Source: Bordetella sp. LUAb4
Lineage (GTDB): Bacteria > Pseudomonadota > Gammaproteobacteria > Burkholderiales > Burkholderiaceae_B
Assembly: GCF_021325795.1 (NCBI RefSeq)
Contig: NZ_JAHPZX010000005.1
Location: 186,001 to 250,000 of the forward strand
Direction of reading: 5' to 3'
Length of the DNA stretch: 64,000 nt
Below are positions 60,669-64,000 of this stretch, one piece after another. Numbering within the stretch: the first letter of the stretch is position 1; every line of letters starts with the position of its first letter. The position numbers were made by a program, and so were the translations under genes. The notes beneath the pieces are model-generated. The model was not told the origin of the DNA and searched no databases. It was given only the letters and a program-made list of their open reading frames with translations.

Positions 60669-61598
60669 ATGGGCTACGACATCGAAATGCCAGGGCGGTT
60701 GGCTTCTCTTTTCTTGCAGGATCAGGATACAGGGATAGACGTGCTGCCGGCGGTAGGCAAAGCCCGTTTGAATGAAGATCTGGTTTTTCATCCCTCCGAC
60801 GGATCATCGCGCCTGGCCGAAAAGGCCAAGCCTGGACTCAGCGACATAAGCGCCGGCAAAAAGAGCAAAGGCAAAAAGACGTTCGTGGTGACACGGGTCG
60901 ATGGCGACGCAGCGCTGCCGATAGCCGCGCCTGCCGGCCAGTCCGTTGGCGTGGCCATTGCCCCTACGCAAGCCCACGCTGTGCGGACGGCGGTCGCGGT
61001 CGATGCCGTGGGGGCGAGCAAGGACAAGGGCATCAAGAACAAGATCCAAGCGCTGTATCGATCGCTGGTCGGGTGGCTGGAAGGCAGGCATGCGCGCAAA
61101 GCGCGCGCGCGGCTGGAGCCTGCGCTGAACGTCCAGCAGTTGGATTGGAGGGGGCTCGAAGAGGTGGCCAGTCGCACCAAGCTGCGCTATGGGAAGCTCG
61201 ACCATCTTGTCGAACGGGCCTTGAAGGGCATGGACCAGGAGACGTTGCTGGCGCTGCGGCAGCAGGTCGACGCGCTCGACATCGAGCAACTGGAGGAAGA
61301 GGTCTACCGCGCCAAGCCCATCGCTGAGCAATGGAAGATGTATCAGCGCAGGCAGATCAAGTGGATGCCTATGAACCCTGACTTGTATGCCCCGCTGGGC
61401 CCGACAGGCGAATTCCTGCCGCCTACCTTGCTGGATAACGGGAATTTTGAAGTGGTCAAGGACTTGCGTCGCGCGCTGCTCGCTGTGATCGATAGACCCG
61501 CGGAGCTCGAAAAGAGAGCGGCGGAGTGGGCGTTGCTTTTGGAGCAAGCGAGCGAGGATGAGTTGGTACCAGCAAACGCGGCGGCGCCAGCTGCCTGA
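60669..61598 (+). CDS. Unknown, helical effector-like protein
   Basis: A 309-residue protein of no family I recognise. AGAGG 6 nt before the ATG at 60669 decides the start over ATG 60654 and upstream frames. Residues 1-60 are mixed and partly disordered, 60-75 are Lys/Gly-rich, 80-118 are Ala/Val-rich, and 120-225 are strongly helical and charged (KIQALYRSLVGWLEGRHARK, then DHLVERALKGMDQETLLALR). Residues 230-260 have aromatic/Pro motifs and the C terminus is helical with an Ala/Pro tail. There is no signal peptide or membrane helix. It is 178 nt upstream of the large gene at 61777, on the same strand. Confidence 0.75.
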   Translation: MGYDIEMPGRLASLFLQDQDTGIDVLPAVGKARLNEDLVFHPSDGSSRLAEKAKPGLSDISAGKKSKGKKTFVVTRVDGDAALPIAAPAGQSVGVAIAPTQAHAVRTAVAVDAVGASKDKGIKNKIQALYRSLVGWLEGRHARKARARLEPALNVQQLDWRGLEEVASRTKLRYGKLDHLVERALKGMDQETLLALRQQVDALDIEQLEEEVYRAKPIAEQWKMYQRRQIKWMPMNPDLYAPLGPTGEFLPPTLLDNGNFEVVKDLRRALLAVIDRPAELEKRAAEWALLLEQASEDELVPANAAAPAA

Positions 61599-61776
61599 CG
61601 CCAAGGGCAGGGTTCCCGTGGCGGCGCCGCTGCCGCTGTCGATGCCGACGGCGGGAATGCCCACTTCGGGGTTATGCCGATCTGATGCAGGACCGCCGGC
61701 GGTGCGTGGGTGACGAGCAGCGCGCGCCGGCTTTTCTTTTTTCTCGTTAGTACATTGACTTCAAGGAATCCTCACG

Positions 61777-64000
61777 ATGTCTCCCATCGCCCACGATACG
61801 CTCGCGCATAGTAATAGCCGATTCGGCCAATTGCCGGATGCCGGCAGCGCACCCGACGCGGTGCCTGTTGGCGCTGCGGTCTTGGGCGCAAAGCGGGGAG
61901 CCGGTGTGGACGAGGGGCGCGCTGCCAAGCTGCCACGCAAAGACAGCGGATCGATGTCGCCTGCTGTCACGCGTCTTCTGCGCGCGAAGGATAGGCCGCC
62001 GCGCGTGGTCGAAAGCGAAATCGGCGTCGTTGCGGGCGCTTTTCAACCTGTGCACAGGCAGGATCTGTCGTTGAGCCAGAGAGTCAAGCTGTTCGTCACC
62101 TTGCTGAGAAATATATTCAATAAGGACGCTTATTCCAACTGGATGGAACAGCGCTACGAAATGCCTAACCGGGACAAATTCGAGCAGTTGCTGGATCACC
62201 TCGACAGCTGCAAGACTTTGACGGCGCGGGATCTGGAAAACCTTCGTGGCAGTTTGAAGGGGCCGGTGGCGCAGCCCGATTACCTGGCTCGCATTGCCGT
62301 GGGACAAGTCCAGCGGATGGGCGATGCGCAGACGTTGCGCCTTTTGAAGGAGCACCTCGAGAAACTGCAAGGCGCTGGGGAGCCGACCGGAAATGACGGC
62401 TTCAGCGGTGCCGAGGCCAGCGCTGTCGAACCCGGTGTTGCGGTCTTGGGCGAGGCGTTGTCAGCGGATATCAGCAACTTCTGCAAGTCAGTGTTGACGG
62501 TCGTCAGCACGAGTCTGGCACGGGTGGAGGCGCAAGCCGAGTTGGAGAAGAAGAAAGCCGGGCTTGACCGCACGATGTCGGAGCTTGCCACCAGCCTGGG
62601 AGAGACGAACCGGAACGTATATATAGAGCGGTGCCAAAAATTGCTGTCCTCGCTGAACGAGCAAGTCCGCGCCTACGAGGACGACAGCGCCGCGTTGCAA
62701 ACGCGGCATCGTCAGTTCGGCCAGAAAGTGGAGATACCTCCGCTGGCGCTGGACCGGGCTGTGCTGGATAACGCGCTGCTGAAGCTGTTTGGCGATACCA
62801 GTGTCAATGACGCCTATTCGGCGAGCGCTATCGACAACACTCACTCGCTGGTCCTATCCAATGTGGTGGGGAGGCAAACATGGCTGGTGGGACTCCTTGA
62901 AAAACTGGTCCCCTACTCGGATTTGCTCTCTCAGAAGGCAGGCGAGTTGGCGCGGGAACGGTATGCGGCGCATGAAGCGGCGGGGGCCGAGGCCATCCGC
63001 GACATCATGGCCGGGGTCTCCATGAGCGGCGTATCCGGCGACGCTAGAGATCTGCGTAGTCTGGCGGGCAAGCTGCGCCGCGTGCTCAATGTCATCCGCT
63101 ATACCACCGACAAGCGAGCAGAGCTGCTCGGGCGATCGGACGGAATCGACCTATGGGACATCCCACCTGCGCTGGTAACGGCTTTCCGTGCCCACCATGG
63201 CCTCGAAACGCCAGGGCAAGAATTGGCGTTTGGTGTGTCGAAGCTACGTACCGCTTTGTACGGCCGTCAACTGCCTGGTGTCGTCAGGCAAGTGGTGCCG
63301 ACCGATGCCCACTACATGTTGGGTTGGTTGTACGACTTGATTTGTGAACCGTTCGAGAACGATATTCTTCCGATCTTGCGCGAAGAGGACGAACGCGCGT
63401 GGCGTGACGCCTTGGTCTGCGAATTGGGATTGGTCATGAATGACGAGAATGAGCGGGTGCTTATCCGTGAGACACTGCATCTTCAAGACGCGTTCCGGCC
63501 GTATTCGGAAGGTGCCAAGGCGGCCAACGAGATTAAGCCACACGATTGGATAAGCTGGGGGGCGGGGCCCGATTCATCGGCTCCCAAGCATGAGATTTCC
63601 AAGTGGTTCAAGTTCGACGTCATCGATCGATCCAAATATCGATTCGCGCTGAGGGGCGTAGACGCGAATGGACAGCGGGTCCTTGCTTCGATGCAGGGCG
63701 GGCTGGGGCACGAGTCCGAGATCGATGATTTCCTGACTGCCATGGAGAAAGTGCGTCCTGGTTCGGTGAGGCAACTCATGCCTTATATGGATCAGGCGCA
63801 GTTCGCTTTCATATCGCTCGGTTTGCAGCAAGCGGAGGCTATCCATAGCCCACCTGGAAACGGATATTCGGGCGTGTCGTTTGAGATCGATATGCGGCCT
63901 AACGGCGATACCTTGATAGAGATCGAGGCGCGGTACGATGCGATGGCAAACGTAAGCAAATTATTGCCTTCCGGCGTGCAGGACGGTATCCAACTGGATC
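61777..64000 (+). CDS. Large unknown effector-like protein, 3' end beyond the window
   Basis: An uninterrupted frame of at least 741 codons from the ATG at 61777 (AAGGAA 8 nt upstream), with no stop before position 64000. Residues 1-90 are low-complexity with Ala, Gly, Arg, Asp and Ser. Residues 98-200 are helical and include a segment resembling the 60669 protein. Residues 245-312 form a likely coiled coil (EAQAELEKKKAGLDRTMSEL). Residues 320-560 are helical and 585-740 mixed alpha/beta. There is no signal peptide or membrane helix. Codon use is AT-richer than in neighbours (e.g. 62101-62160). I recognise no family; a Bordetella effector such as BteA is one homologue to test. Confidence 0.82.
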   Translation, partial: MSPIAHDTLAHSNSRFGQLPDAGSAPDAVPVGAAVLGAKRGAGVDEGRAAKLPRKDSGSMSPAVTRLLRAKDRPPRVVESEIGVVAGAFQPVHRQDLSLSQRVKLFVTLLRNIFNKDAYSNWMEQRYEMPNRDKFEQLLDHLDSCKTLTARDLENLRGSLKGPVAQPDYLARIAVGQVQRMGDAQTLRLLKEHLEKLQGAGEPTGNDGFSGAEASAVEPGVAVLGEALSADISNFCKSVLTVVSTSLARVEAQAELEKKKAGLDRTMSELATSLGETNRNVYIERCQKLLSSLNEQVRAYEDDSAALQTRHRQFGQKVEIPPLALDRAVLDNALLKLFGDTSVNDAYSASAIDNTHSLVLSNVVGRQTWLVGLLEKLVPYSDLLSQKAGELARERYAAHEAAGAEAIRDIMAGVSMSGVSGDARDLRSLAGKLRRVLNVIRYTTDKRAELLGRSDGIDLWDIPPALVTAFRAHHGLETPGQELAFGVSKLRTALYGRQLPGVVRQVVPTDAHYMLGWLYDLICEPFENDILPILREEDERAWRDALVCELGLVMNDENERVLIRETLHLQDAFRPYSEGAKAANEIKPHDWISWGAGPDSSAPKHEISKWFKFDVIDRSKYRFALRGVDANGQRVLASMQGGLGHESEIDDFLTAMEKVRPGSVRQLMPYMDQAQFAFISLGLQQAEAIHSPPGNGYSGVSFEIDMRPNGDTLIEIEARYDAMANVSKLLPSGVQDGIQLD

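Noticed and set aside
61690-61745. Possible terminator with T-rich tail after the 60669 gene
   Set aside because: Two GCCGGC copies can pair and TTTTCTTTTTT follows, but the stem is only 6 bp with a loop of about 30 nt, so it was not listed.

Overview
The window looks like chromosome from a high-GC betaproteobacterium of the Alcaligenaceae, most likely Bordetella or a close relative such as Achromobacter. This rests on dense G+C-rich codon usage, a Bug-family (TctC-like) binding protein, the ribF-ileS-lspA-coaBC order, the dapC-dapD-dapE-prmB cluster, tig-clpP-clpX-lon, and a complete iscRSUA-hscBA-fdx-iscX operon. The genus is inferred; no search was run.

Layout. 1-6.8 kb: an ornithine-cyclodeaminase-family enzyme, a lipoprotein-type LivK-like binding protein, an ectoine-type ABC importer (ehuBCDA) behind a perfect 17-bp dyad, and an Old Yellow Enzyme. 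6.8-10.2 kb: an all-alpha dUTPase, a two-helix membrane protein, DedA, and a YdjM-like membrane protein. 10.2-15.9 kb (minus strand): ribF-ileS-lspA-coaBC, divergent from purN. 16.8-23 kb: an RsmB/NOP rRNA methyltransferase with a long Arg/Gly/Asp repeat tail, a small exported protein, a fatty-acid desaturase and uvrD. 23-30 kb (minus strand): a Ser-rich protein with a PPPY motif and a membrane hairpin, then an ABC-F ATPase, prmB, dapE, dapD and dapC, bounded by tRNA-Leu(UAG).

30-38.5 kb: a divergent kexin-like protease, a Rnk-type regulator, a LysR/Bug divergent pair, an N-formylglutamate amidohydrolase, a cold-shock protein, a YqhA-like membrane protein and a LoiP-like M48 protease. 38.5-49 kb: proteostasis and DNA-damage genes (tig-clpP-clpX, lon with a strong sigma-32-like promoter, lexA with a perfect SOS box, an aromatic aminotransferase, uvrB). 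49-55.6 kb: a low-molecular-weight tyrosine phosphatase, then the isc operon behind two tandem IscR-type boxes. 55.7-60.3 kb: a duplicated methylglyoxal-synthase protein, a degenerate 5-bp repeat, lysS, an SDR, and prfB with its programmed +1 frameshift.

The least explained part is the right end. Two adjacent plus-strand genes of no recognised family (60669-61598, and 61777 running off the window without a stop) encode helical, effector-like proteins in visibly AT-richer DNA. They share a weak helical motif. With the PPPY/TM-hairpin protein at 23.1-23.8 kb, they are the best candidates for undescribed host-interaction proteins. No secretion apparatus or chaperone gene is visible here, so that role is inference.
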